A stretch of 43,562 bases of DNA from an uncultured Bacteroidota bacterium (GCA_913054375.1 CAJXIQ010000004.1:1-43562), one strand, 5' to 3'; positions 27,405 to 37,095 are shown, counted from the first letter of the stretch. Made by a program: numbers and translations. Notes: generated from the sequence alone by a model not told the origin.

Positions 27405-28709
27405 ATGCAGTACTTAGAGCAACTTTTATTCATCATCGTACTTGGTGTAGCCATCTACTTCTTTGTACAGAAGATTAAGAAAATTCGCCGAAACATATTT
27501 TTGGGGAAAGAAGAAAAGGTAAGTGACAATAAGCCTGAACGATGGAAAACAATGGCTAGAGTGGCATTGGGACAAAGTAAGATGGTAGTGCGACCTGTTG
27601 CAGGCATCATGCACATCATCATTTATATTGGTTTCGTACTTATCAATATAGAAGTGCTTGAGATTATGATAGATGGGGTCTTTGGTACCCATAGGGCATT
27701 GTCTTTTTTAGGCCCAGTTTATGACGCTGCCATTGGTTTTTTTGAGATACTAGCTGCATTAGTGTTTATTGCTTGTGTGGTGTTTTTAGGGAGGAGGTTT
27801 ATAGCTAAAATACCGCGTTTTCATTCACCAGAGATGAAAGGATGGGCTACTGCAGACGCTACTTACATTCTTGTTATAGAAATGATTCTTATGGTAGCGC
27901 TACTTAAAATGAATGCGGTTGACCAAGTTTTGCAGGCAAAAGGGGCAGATCATTATATAGCTGCTGGTAGTTTTCCTGTGTCTCATTTCCTTACTGGATT
28001 TTTTACCAATTTTGAAATCCCAACGCTCATCGTTTTTGAGCGTGTATTTTGGTGGTTTCATATCTTGGGAATTCTCTTTTTCTTGAATTATGTGCCTTAC
28101 AGCAAGCATTTGCACATTTTCTTGGCTTTCCCAAATACATGGTATAGCAGGTTACAACCTGCAGGGGAATTTGCCAACATGCCAGAAATTACGAATGAGG
28201 TGAATCTTATGCTAGACCCAAGCAAAGCAGACCCTGATATGCCCCCACCCGAAAAATTTGGTGCGAATGACGTCACAGACCTTGGCTGGACGAGTATAAT
28301 GGGTGCTTACGCATGCACAGAGTGCGGCAGGTGCACCAGTTCTTGCCCAGCGAATATAACGGGCAAGAAACTGAGTCCACGTAAGGTAATGATGGATACT
28401 AGAGATAGAGCAGAGGAACTCGGAAAGGCAAAAGATGAACATGGAGCAGACTACCACGATGGTAAATCACTACATGATCTTATATCGCAAGAAGAATTAT
28501 TGGCTTGCACCACGTGCAATGCATGTGTGGAAGCTTGTCCTATTAATATTAATCCGTTAGAAATTATCTATCAGATGAGACAGTATCAGACATTGGAAAA
28601 ATCTGTTATGCCTACAGAGTGGGCTATGATGAATAGTAACATTGAAAACAATCAAGCTCCTTGGCAATTCTCACCTTCTGATAGGGCCAATTGGACGAAA
28701 GAAATATAA
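27405..28709 (+). CDS. Membrane Fe-S oxidoreductase subunit (HdrC/NarI-like with two [4Fe-4S] motifs)
   Basis: Several transmembrane segments, then CTECGRCTSSCP...CTTCNACVEACPININPLEIIYQMR. Confidence 0.88.
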   Translation: MQYLEQLLFIIVLGVAIYFFVQKIKKIRRNIFLGKEEKVSDNKPERWKTMARVALGQSKMVVRPVAGIMHIIIYIGFVLINIEVLEIMIDGVFGTHRALSFLGPVYDAAIGFFEILAALVFIACVVFLGRRFIAKIPRFHSPEMKGWATADATYILVIEMILMVALLKMNAVDQVLQAKGADHYIAAGSFPVSHFLTGFFTNFEIPTLIVFERVFWWFHILGILFFLNYVPYSKHLHIFLAFPNTWYSRLQPAGEFANMPEITNEVNLMLDPSKADPDMPPPEKFGANDVTDLGWTSIMGAYACTECGRCTSSCPANITGKKLSPRKVMMDTRDRAEELGKAKDEHGADYHDGKSLHDLISQEELLACTTCNACVEACPININPLEIIYQMRQYQTLEKSVMPTEWAMMNSNIENNQAPWQFSPSDRANWTKEI

Positions 28710-28753
28710 TTAACATTCTAGCCTTTCACATTTTTGTGTCGCAAAAGATCTCA

Positions 28754-31483
28754 ATGGTTAAACTACTCCTAACAACGGCAGCTTTTTGCTTTTTTGCTTT
28801 TTCTGTAAATGCACAAGACTACACCGTAAGTGTACAATTGCAAGACATCAATGCAAGAGGCATTCCGTATGCAAGTGTCTCATTAAGTACTAAGGCTGAC
28901 ACTGCAATACTACAGTTTGCTATAGCCGGAGAAGACGGCACATTTACCATGAAGAAGATTGAGAAGGGTGAATACTTTTTAGTGGCAGCTTGTATGGGTT
29001 ATGACGTATTATTTGAGCCAATAGATGTACAAAGTGATGCCTGGAATAAAGTACTAGTACTTACCTCATCTACCATTAGTATGAAAGAGGTCATGGTACG
29101 TGCCAAAGGCATTCCTGTTTTGATGAATGGAGATACAGTTGTCTATAATAGTAGTAGTTTTAAAACACAGAGCAATGCCAATGTAGAAGATCTTATCAGA
29201 AAGATGCCTGGCATACAAGTAGACAAGGACGGAAAGGTATCTGCAGAGGGGCAAGAAATAACGCGGGTACTTATCAATGGTAAGGAGTTCTTTGGTGGGA
29301 ATGTAGAAGCTGCAACTAAAAATCTGGACGCATCTCTAGTAGATAAAGTAGAAGTAATAGACAAAAAAACAGATGATGATGAATTTACAGGTGAAGAAGG
29401 AAATGAGCGAGAGAAGGTCATAAATTTAGTACTAAAAGAGGATAAAGCTCAGGGCTATTTTGGTACTGTAAGAGCAGGTTACGGCACTAGAGACTATTAC
29501 GATGCCAAGGGGAATATCAATTTTTTCAAAGATGCTACACAAATTTCCATTATTGGAGGACTCAATAATATCAATGAAAATATCTACGGTTGGAAAGAGC
29601 TTGCTACACTCAATAGCTTTGAGATTAACCCTTTCAATGGTAGCAGTAGTAGTTGGAATTGGAACGGCGGTGTGAGTGCCCATGAGGGAATAGGAGCCAA
29701 TGTACATATAGAGCCGTTGAAAGGTATGAAAACGGATGTAGCATATGTAGTGACTGCTGAACATAACGTTCGAGAAGGGGACAAAAACATGGAGGTATAT
29801 CTTACCGATAATACACTCTTTTCAGATGAGCTATCGACGAGTGGTGGAGATAAAAACAACCATCAGGTAAATGCCAAGATGGAATACGAGCCAGACACCC
29901 TCAATAGAATAGTATGGCGAACTCAGTTTAATAAAGAACTCGGAGTGAATGTAAGTAGAATGCTCACTACTAATTTTTATAATCCAGACACGGTAATAAA
30001 TAGCGGTGCCACGCTAAATCAGCGTGAGAACGGCAACCAAAAGTTCATAACCAAACTACACTGGACCCGCAAAGCAAAAAAAAAGAAGGACAATAGATTT
30101 ATGGGCTCTGTATACTATGGTGCTTCTCAAGTAGGCAATAGTCGCCAGAACTATTTTAATAGAGCCAATAGCCTGCTTCCCTTTCCGACAAGCGAAGACC
30201 CAAATTTGGTTCAAAACCTTACAACAAAAGAAAACACAATAGCAACAACAGCAGCTTATCAGATTCAGCTTTCCAAAAAGTGGATGATACGGCCAGGTAT
30301 CAATTGGATGGTAAGTGAATACAAACATGATTTTGAGTGGTTGCCAAGTGGACAAGGAAGACTGCTGAGCAATAGCCCAAAAGGGAGTGTTACTGCTCAA
30401 AACTTGGAATACTATGTCCACCTGAGCTATAAGGTAGATTCATTCACCACCCTGTATATAGTACCAGAACTAAACCAAAGTGTAGAGGATAGACGGTTTA
30501 CTACAGATAGAGAATATCAATACGATTTCAATCAAGTCTTCTTTATCCCGTATATGTTTTTACGGAGCAATAAGCCGCATAAGTATAATTTCCATTTTAA
30601 TTTAAGGGCAAATCTGAATAGACCGGGTATAGAGCAAATGCTCCCAGTTATAGACAGTACTAATCCATTTAGAACGAACATTGGAAACATCCAAATACAA
30701 AACTTCATGACGTATAACAACGGTTGGAGGTACCAGAGAATGTTTGGTCTTGGCAAGTCAGTTTTTATAAATGGCTGGAACTCGTTTAGTTATCGTCCTG
30801 TAATCAATGCCAATACTGTTTCGCGTGAGAATATTTCGGTATCAGAGGTTATCAATTTCAAAAATAGAATCTACTCCAATACTTCAGCAGGGTTTACTTG
30901 GCCTATAAAAGCTATCAAGGCTACCTTCGGAACAGATATCAACTATAATTTTGGGCAATCCTATTTTCTACAAAATAGTAAAGAATTGCGGAGTAGAAAT
31001 CACACCGTAGCTATAGGTCCAAATTTACAATTCAATGAGTTTGACATGTGGAGTCTTGATCTAGACTACAGGCTAAATTATCAAACAGGAAGAGTAGGAG
31101 AGATAAGCAACAATGCCTTCTTTCATCATGAGGTAGATGTAGAATTTGTATTCACACCGATAGAGAGAATAGAGTGGGCGACATCCTTGAGCATGGAGGT
31201 ATATGGTGCTAACAATGCTGTAGGATCTCAAACTATTCCCATTCTAAATTCGGAGCTTTCATATTTCATAGACAAGGACCAACGATGGAGTTTAGGAGTT
31301 CGTGCATTTGATATATTAGATAAAAACCAAAACCTATGGAGATGGTGGAGTAACAACAGTTTTACGCAGAATCAAAGCAATGCTGTACAACGTTTTGTAA
31401 TGGGGACTCTTACCTATAAAATAAAGAAACCAGGGTCAAAAGGAGATGAGCATACGGGCAGAAGAGGTCGTGGTCATCACTAA
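28754..31483 (+). CDS. Outer-membrane beta-barrel / TonB-receptor-like protein with carboxypeptidase-regulatory-like N-terminus
   Basis: Signal peptide MVKLLLTTAAFCFFAFSVNAQ; CarboxypepD_reg-like repeat; plug-like NVEDLIRKMPGIQVDKDGKVSAEGQEITRVLINGKEFF; long strand-rich barrel. ATG 28754 preferred over 28691, which lies inside the preceding gene. Confidence 0.88.
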   Translation: MVKLLLTTAAFCFFAFSVNAQDYTVSVQLQDINARGIPYASVSLSTKADTAILQFAIAGEDGTFTMKKIEKGEYFLVAACMGYDVLFEPIDVQSDAWNKVLVLTSSTISMKEVMVRAKGIPVLMNGDTVVYNSSSFKTQSNANVEDLIRKMPGIQVDKDGKVSAEGQEITRVLINGKEFFGGNVEAATKNLDASLVDKVEVIDKKTDDDEFTGEEGNEREKVINLVLKEDKAQGYFGTVRAGYGTRDYYDAKGNINFFKDATQISIIGGLNNINENIYGWKELATLNSFEINPFNGSSSSWNWNGGVSAHEGIGANVHIEPLKGMKTDVAYVVTAEHNVREGDKNMEVYLTDNTLFSDELSTSGGDKNNHQVNAKMEYEPDTLNRIVWRTQFNKELGVNVSRMLTTNFYNPDTVINSGATLNQRENGNQKFITKLHWTRKAKKKKDNRFMGSVYYGASQVGNSRQNYFNRANSLLPFPTSEDPNLVQNLTTKENTIATTAAYQIQLSKKWMIRPGINWMVSEYKHDFEWLPSGQGRLLSNSPKGSVTAQNLEYYVHLSYKVDSFTTLYIVPELNQSVEDRRFTTDREYQYDFNQVFFIPYMFLRSNKPHKYNFHFNLRANLNRPGIEQMLPVIDSTNPFRTNIGNIQIQNFMTYNNGWRYQRMFGLGKSVFINGWNSFSYRPVINANTVSRENISVSEVINFKNRIYSNTSAGFTWPIKAIKATFGTDINYNFGQSYFLQNSKELRSRNHTVAIGPNLQFNEFDMWSLDLDYRLNYQTGRVGEISNNAFFHHEVDVEFVFTPIERIEWATSLSMEVYGANNAVGSQTIPILNSELSYFIDKDQRWSLGVRAFDILDKNQNLWRWWSNNSFTQNQSNAVQRFVMGTLTYKIKKPGSKGDEHTGRRGRGHH

Positions 31484-31516
31484 TTAATAAAAGAAAAAGA
31501 TAAATTGCGATTAGAA

Positions 31517-32308
31517 ATGAGCAAACAGATACACGTACCAACAGTAGCAGAACTAGTAGCCAAAGGAGAGAAAGCAGATGTCCTGTTTTGGGTAGGATGT
31601 GCGGGTAGTTTTGATGAGCGTGCTCAGAAAATTACAAAGGCTTTTGTAAAAATACTAGATAATGTAGGTGTAAACTACGCCATACTAGGTGCAGAAGAAA
31701 GTTGTACAGGTGATCCTGCAAAGAGAGCAGGGAACGAATTCCTATTTCAAATGCAAGCTATGGCAAATATTGCAACACTGAATGCATATGAAATCACCAA
31801 AATAGTGACTACTTGTCCGCATTGTTTTAATACGATAAAAAATGAATATCCTAGTCTTGGGGGTACGTATGAGGTGATACACCATACGCAATTGCTACAG
31901 GAATTGATAGATGAGGGGAAACTCACATTTGGGGCAGACCCATTCAAAGGCAAAAAGATCACGTACCATGATAGCTGCTATTTAGGTAGAGCGAATGGGG
32001 TGTACGATGCTCCACGCAGAATTCTAGAAGCCATGGATGCAGAATTAGTTGAAATGAAGCGTTGTCGTAAGAATGGTCTGTGCTGTGGTGCTGGCGGTGC
32101 TCAAATGTTTAAAGATGCGGAGAAAGGCAACAAAGAAATAAACATTGAGCGTACTGAGGAGGCTATTGAAACCGGTGCCAGTATTATCTCTGCAAACTGT
32201 CCGTTTTGTACGACCATGATGGGAGACGGTATAAAGCACGCCAATAAAGAAGGTGAAGTAGAAGTGCTAGACCTTGCAGAGCTAGTTGCGCAAGCAAAGG
32301 ACTTGTAG
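31517..32308 (+). CDS. (Fe-S)-binding protein with CCG domains (HdrB-like)
   Basis: VGCAGSFDERAQKITKAFVKIL...TTCPHCFNTIKNEYP...ITYHDSCYLGRANGVYDAPRRIL...CRKNGLCCGAGGAQMF...SANCPFC. ATG 31517 preferred over the TTG. Confidence 0.92.
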   Translation: MSKQIHVPTVAELVAKGEKADVLFWVGCAGSFDERAQKITKAFVKILDNVGVNYAILGAEESCTGDPAKRAGNEFLFQMQAMANIATLNAYEITKIVTTCPHCFNTIKNEYPSLGGTYEVIHHTQLLQELIDEGKLTFGADPFKGKKITYHDSCYLGRANGVYDAPRRILEAMDAELVEMKRCRKNGLCCGAGGAQMFKDAEKGNKEINIERTEEAIETGASIISANCPFCTTMMGDGIKHANKEGEVEVLDLAELVAQAKDL

Positions 32309-32351
32309 TCTCAATTTTGTACTTCCAAAAATTTTGTTCGGTGGCTAAGGG

Positions 32352-33449
32352 CTAATTTAATTCACACTTAATTACTTCATATTTTCCGCTCAAGGTCACT
32401 TGACTTACATGGCGAAACATCTTGATAAGGTGAGACCGGTAGTTCAAATGCGTATTAGCTACTATATAGAATTGACCGTTTTGTTGCATTGCTACTTTTG
32501 CCTCTTTGAACAGATTCAGTGCTATGTCAATGGTGTTTTCATACTCAAAATGAAAAGGAGGATTACATAAAATAAAATCAAATTTTTGATCTTTCACGGC
32601 CTTCACATTATCGCTCCAATGGTAGCTTATGTTGTCTTTCGATAAATTCAATTTTGCAGAACTTATGGCCAAAAAACTGTCATCTACTACATAAATTGGG
32701 CAATTTGGTGTGTTTTTTCGTACAAAAGCAGCAATTACGCCATTTCCGCATGCGAGGTCCAAAACAGTTTCTGTATCCTTGATTTGGGGCAATTGATCCA
32801 ACAGAAGTTGCGTAGCAGGATCTACTTTAGAAGAGGAGAATACCCCTGCATATTGTTTAAGGCTAAGATTTAAATCGTTTTTTACCGAGTGAAACAAAGG
32901 GGTCATTTCAACCTCTTTTTTTGGTTCTTTTAGAATAAGCACACGGGCTTTTTTTGCTGCAAGACTTTGAGAAACATCTGCAAAGTAGTGTTCTGCTATT
33001 TCTTTCCATTGTGGGGTGAAATTACGTGTCATAAATCCACATAAGATTACAGTTGCCTCGTGGCTTTTGGCATGCAGCTGTTGTATATATAGTTTAAATA
33101 GTTCTGCAGATTTCGGCACTTTTAATAAAGCCATGTCTACGCTATCCATTTTTAGTTTTAGAGGACTACTGTAGTCATACTCCTTGGTTTCTATCCCGGC
33201 AGATTCCAAGTTCATTTTAGTCGCTTTTAGTTGCGATTGATTATTGATAATAGAATGAGGAGCATAAGAATGCAAAGCAGTAGCTAATGCGCCAAAACTA
33301 TCGTGAGCCAGGGCTATTTTCTTTTTTTCAAAACCGAAATTTTGGGCCTGTGCTAAGAGTAGCTCATCTGCAGCACTCCACGGACGCAAAGAGCGGTTGG
33401 TTGACTTTGGGTAGCGTTGTAGGTTTATGGTTTTGTTGTGGAACTGCAT
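32352..33449 (-). CDS. rlmG: RlmG/RsmC-like rRNA guanine-N2 methyltransferase
   Basis: LRPWSAADELLLAQA; DTETVLDLACGNGVIAAFVRKNTPNCPIYVVDDSFLAISSAKLNL...FDFILCNPPFHFEYE (NPPF motif), with an N-terminal degenerate methyltransferase-like half. Confidence 0.85.
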   Translation of the reverse strand: MQFHNKTINLQRYPKSTNRSLRPWSAADELLLAQAQNFGFEKKKIALAHDSFGALATALHSYAPHSIINNQSQLKATKMNLESAGIETKEYDYSSPLKLKMDSVDMALLKVPKSAELFKLYIQQLHAKSHEATVILCGFMTRNFTPQWKEIAEHYFADVSQSLAAKKARVLILKEPKKEVEMTPLFHSVKNDLNLSLKQYAGVFSSSKVDPATQLLLDQLPQIKDTETVLDLACGNGVIAAFVRKNTPNCPIYVVDDSFLAISSAKLNLSKDNISYHWSDNVKAVKDQKFDFILCNPPFHFEYENTIDIALNLFKEAKVAMQQNGQFYIVANTHLNYRSHLIKMFRHVSQVTLSGKYEVIKCELN

Positions 33450-33480
33450 ATTAAGGGGCCAAAGGTAGGTGTTTTCTTTT

Positions 33481-33510
33481 GTAGGTACTACCCTCGAAGG
33501 TAGTACTTAC
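33481..33510. repeat. REP-like palindrome copy 1
   Basis: GTAGGTACTACC CTCGAA GGTAGTACTTAC: 30 nt, 12-bp arms with one mismatch. Confidence 0.7.
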
Positions 33511-33539
33511 AATAAGCAGGATAGGGTAATTTAGGTATT

Positions 33540-33569
33540 GTAGGAACACGTTACAAGGCGTGTTCCTAC
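33540..33569. repeat. REP-like palindrome copy 2
   Basis: GTAGGAACACG TTACAAGG CGTGTTCCTAC: 30 nt, perfect 11-bp arms, extending to 15 bp with flanking TATT/AATA. Confidence 0.75.
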
Positions 33570-33600
33570 AATAAACATTTCCTGCCTTCGTTATCACACT

Positions 33601-34488
33601 ATGAAAAAACTGGGATACTTTTTACTGCTCTTACCTCTAATATTTGCTTTTGGCAAAAACAAAAAGCCAGAACATTCTAAGTATCTGACGAAACACTATG
33701 TTAAGGTGCCGGCAGGGAAGGTGTACCTCAATTGTGATTTGTACAATGGTCAAATGAATGGTAAAACAGCGGAAATAGACTCTTGTTCTGAATTTTTCAT
33801 TTCAAGTACTGAAATTACCAATGTGAACTGGAAAGAGTTCTTGGTGTATCTCAAGCAAGAGGGTAGGCGGGAAGAATATAATGCTAACCTTTTAGATACA
33901 ACTGTATGGAGACAAAAGTTAAGTTACAACGAGCCGTATGTAGACTATTACTACCAGCACCCAGCATATGAAGAATACCCTGCAGTTGGAATGACCTTAA
34001 AACAAGCTACTGCTTACGCCAATTGGCTCACAGAGATATTTGCCTTAAGAGATCAAGATGTAAAAGTTACATTTTGCATTCCGACCAAGAAGCAGTGGAT
34101 ACGAGCTGCACGTGACATGTCTACGTCTGTTTATCCTTGGAATGGACCGTATTTGAGAAATAGAAATGGTGGTTTTTTAAGTAATCATAAAGCGGTAGGT
34201 ACAGAATATATACATACTGACCGCAGGACGAATGAGTTAGTTGTTGTAGCAACTGGAGCTAAAGGTGACGAAAATACAATAATTGCTCCCGCCAAATCTT
34301 ACTGGCCCAATAAGTTCGGCGTATACAATATGTCAGGCAATGTAGCAGAATTAGTGTCAGACGATACCGTTGCGATGGGTGGATCTTGGAACGATACAGG
34401 CTATGATGTGCGTGTAGAAAGCGAGCAGCCTGCTACTGAACCAAAATCTACTGTAGGCTTTAGAGTGGTAGCAGTAATTGAGAAATAG
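33601..34488 (+). CDS. SUMF1/formylglycine-generating-enzyme-like (GldJ/GldK-like) exported protein
   Basis: Signal peptide; FFISSTEITNVNWKEFLVYL; TFCIPTKKQWIRAARDM; NKFGVYNMSGNVAELVSD; AMGGSWNDTGYDVR...VGFRVVA. Confidence 0.82.
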   Translation: MKKLGYFLLLLPLIFAFGKNKKPEHSKYLTKHYVKVPAGKVYLNCDLYNGQMNGKTAEIDSCSEFFISSTEITNVNWKEFLVYLKQEGRREEYNANLLDTTVWRQKLSYNEPYVDYYYQHPAYEEYPAVGMTLKQATAYANWLTEIFALRDQDVKVTFCIPTKKQWIRAARDMSTSVYPWNGPYLRNRNGGFLSNHKAVGTEYIHTDRRTNELVVVATGAKGDENTIIAPAKSYWPNKFGVYNMSGNVAELVSDDTVAMGGSWNDTGYDVRVESEQPATEPKSTVGFRVVAVIEK

Positions 34489-36244
34489 TCTTCTCAATTC
34501 CCGCTGCATCCAAATCGTATTTAGCTCTGAGCTCATCTACAGTTCCGTGTTCTACAAACTCGTCTGGTAGACCAAGAGAGGTAATACTCCCTGTATATTG
34601 AGCGTCTAAAGCAAGTGTTTTTATGTGTTGTCCAAAGCCACCGAGTAAGCAAGACTCTTCAACTGTAATAACCTTTTCAAATTTGCTGAATACCAGTTTG
34701 AGTGCCTTCAAATCCAGGGGTTTCATGCAGCGAGCATCTATATGCGATACTTTAGATTCCAGGTTGTTATTTGTTATTGCTTTCTGTACTTCTATACCTA
34801 TTTGACCTATGGAAATAACGGCTACGTTTCTACCTGTACTGAGCATTCTACTGCTAGGTAAAGTCAATGGTTCTATATCGTTCTTGTAAGCTATCTTACT
34901 CCCTCTACCTCTTGGGTAGCGAATGACTACGGGTCCATCGGTATAGTCTACTGCCCAGTACATCATATTCCTGAGCTCGTGCTCATCCATTGGGCTTAGA
35001 ATCGTAAGATTGGGTATGGCATTGAGAAACGCTAAATCAAATGTGCCATGATGCGTAGGTCCGTCTGCTCCCACAAGCCCCGCTCTGTCAATACAGAATA
35101 TTACCGGAATGTTTTGTAGTGCTACGTCGTGTATTATTTGGTCATACGCACGCTGAGCAAAGGTAGAGTAGATATTACAAAATGGCCGTTTGCCCTCCAA
35201 GGCTAGTCCGGCAGCAAAGGTCACCGCATGTTGCTCCGCTATGCCTACATCAAAAACGCGATGCGGTATAGCCTCCATCATTATCTTCATAGAACTGCCA
35301 CTTGGCATAGCAGGAGTAATGCCTACAACCCGCTCATCTTTTTGTGCAAGTTCTAGTAATGTATGTCCAAATACCTCTTGAAATTTGAGCGGTTTTACCT
35401 CTGGTGTATCCGGTTTGAGGGGATCTATTTTTACATAACTAACACTGTGCCAATCAGTCTGTGCTTCTTCCGCAGGTTCGTATCCTTTTCCTTTTAGTGT
35501 TTTTATATGCAGTACTTGTGGTCCAGTTTTTAACTTTTGCTTTTCTAAAATGCGTACTAATTCCAATATATTATGACCATCTGTAGATCCATAGAATGGT
35601 ATTCCTAAGTTTTCAAAGAGGTTGGGTGTTATGCCATTTATTTCTGCAAGATGTGTATTGATAGCACCAAGATTTGGATCAATACCCATTTGATTATCGT
35701 TTACCACAACCAATACATTTGCCTTGCTTACCCCTAGATTATTGAGCGCTTCAAAAGCCATTCCGCCAGTAAGCGATCCATCACCTATTACGGCGATATG
35801 TTTGCTATTGTCATTATTGAGTAATGCTCCTTCGGCCATTCCCATAATAGCAGAGATAGAAGTAGACGAATGCCCCGTGCCGAAGTGGTCGTAATTGCTC
35901 TCGTCCATCTTAGGGAAACCACTTAGCCCATTTATTTTTCGGATGGTATCAAACGCAGTCTTACGTCCGGTTAGTAGTTTATGGATATAGGCTTGATGCC
36001 CTACGTCCCATACGAGTTTGTCTGTCCCTCTGGGTGGATGTTGGTTTTCTTGATATCCCCTCAAATCAAAATCATATACATAGTGCAGTGCTACAGTGAG
36101 CTCTACTACACCTAGGTTGGCACTAAAGTGTCCACCGTTTTTCAAAATTTTTTCAATGAAAAAGGCACGTATCTCTCCGCAGAGTTGCGGTAATTGGTCC
36201 TTACTCAGTTTTTTGAGATCCGAAGGCTGTAATATTGAATCCAA
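34460..36244 (-). CDS. dxs: 1-deoxy-D-xylulose-5-phosphate synthase
   Basis: VWDVGHQAYIHKLLTGR...FGTGHSSTSISAIMGMAEG...GDGSLTGGMAFEALNN...IYSTFAQRAYDQIIHDVALQNIPVIFCIDRAGLVGADGPTHHG. TTG start. Confidence 0.96.
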   Translation of the reverse strand: MDSILQPSDLKKLSKDQLPQLCGEIRAFFIEKILKNGGHFSANLGVVELTVALHYVYDFDLRGYQENQHPPRGTDKLVWDVGHQAYIHKLLTGRKTAFDTIRKINGLSGFPKMDESNYDHFGTGHSSTSISAIMGMAEGALLNNDNSKHIAVIGDGSLTGGMAFEALNNLGVSKANVLVVVNDNQMGIDPNLGAINTHLAEINGITPNLFENLGIPFYGSTDGHNILELVRILEKQKLKTGPQVLHIKTLKGKGYEPAEEAQTDWHSVSYVKIDPLKPDTPEVKPLKFQEVFGHTLLELAQKDERVVGITPAMPSGSSMKIMMEAIPHRVFDVGIAEQHAVTFAAGLALEGKRPFCNIYSTFAQRAYDQIIHDVALQNIPVIFCIDRAGLVGADGPTHHGTFDLAFLNAIPNLTILSPMDEHELRNMMYWAVDYTDGPVVIRYPRGRGSKIAYKNDIEPLTLPSSRMLSTGRNVAVISIGQIGIEVQKAITNNNLESKVSHIDARCMKPLDLKALKLVFSKFEKVITVEESCLLGGFGQHIKTLALDAQYTGSITSLGLPDEFVEHGTVDELRAKYDLDAAGIEKTISQLLLPL

Positions 36245-36283
36245 TAAATTCAGGATGCAAAGATGCTTATTTATGACGAAATA

Positions 36284-36979
36284 CTACACCACATTTACCC
36301 CAAATAGATATCCAATAAGTCCAGTAAGTCCCATGGCAAGTGTGCCCCAAAATGTGATTCTGATGATAGCACGGGAAACATTAGACCCCCCAGCCTTAGC
36401 GGCTATTGCACCAAGTAAAATTAAAAATACGATGGCAAAACCATATTGCAGGTAGATCAACCTGGTCAGATTTCCAAGAAATGCTACGAATACGGGCAAA
36501 GCTCCTCCGAATACAAAAGCGGCACCTGAAGCAAGAGCAGCTTGAAAAGGATTCGCTTGTGTTATTTCATTTATGCCGAGTTCATCACGGGCGTGTGCTT
36601 CTAGCGCATTATGTTCTGTGAGTTCTCTCGCCACGTCATTTGCCAGTTTTTCAGATAGTCCTCGTTGCACATATATTTTGGCTAATTCCTGTTCCTCCTC
36701 AATCGGGAAGGCTATCAATTCTTGTTCCTCTCTCTCAAGGTCAGCAGTTTCTAAGTCACTTTGTGAACTTACAGAAACATATTCCCCAGCTGCCATAGAC
36801 AGTGCTCCTGCAATTAGGCCGGCTACACCAGCAAGAATAATAGATTCACGACTTCCCCCAGCGGCTGCGACACCTATGATAATACTTGCCGTAGAAAGTA
36901 TGCCGTCGTTTGCACCTAAGACCGCTGCCCTAAGCCAATTGCTTCGATTTACATAATGATTCTCTTGATTTGGGTCCAT
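36284..36979 (-). CDS. VIT1/CCC1-family transporter
   Basis: HYVNRSNWLRAAVLGANDGILSTASIIIGVAAAGGSRESIILAGVAGLIAGALSMAAGEYVSVSSQSDLE...LGINEITQANPFQAALASGAAFVFGGALPV. Confidence 0.93.
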   Translation of the reverse strand: MDPNQENHYVNRSNWLRAAVLGANDGILSTASIIIGVAAAGGSRESIILAGVAGLIAGALSMAAGEYVSVSSQSDLETADLEREEQELIAFPIEEEQELAKIYVQRGLSEKLANDVARELTEHNALEAHARDELGINEITQANPFQAALASGAAFVFGGALPVFVAFLGNLTRLIYLQYGFAIVFLILLGAIAAKAGGSNVSRAIIRITFWGTLAMGLTGLIGYLFGVNVV

Positions 36980-37095
36980 AAGTCAAATGTAAAGTAGAAT
37001 GGCGTTCTGTTTCAAGTCTAAATAGTGATAACACTTCTGTTTAAACCTTTTCTCAACAATCAGTCCTTTCTGTTATGCCACTTCCTCGCAGCGTT

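Noticed and set aside
36573-36956. 127-aa + strand ORF inside the VIT1/CCC1 gene
   Set aside because: Serine-rich antisense frame; the reverse-strand protein has clear family motifs.
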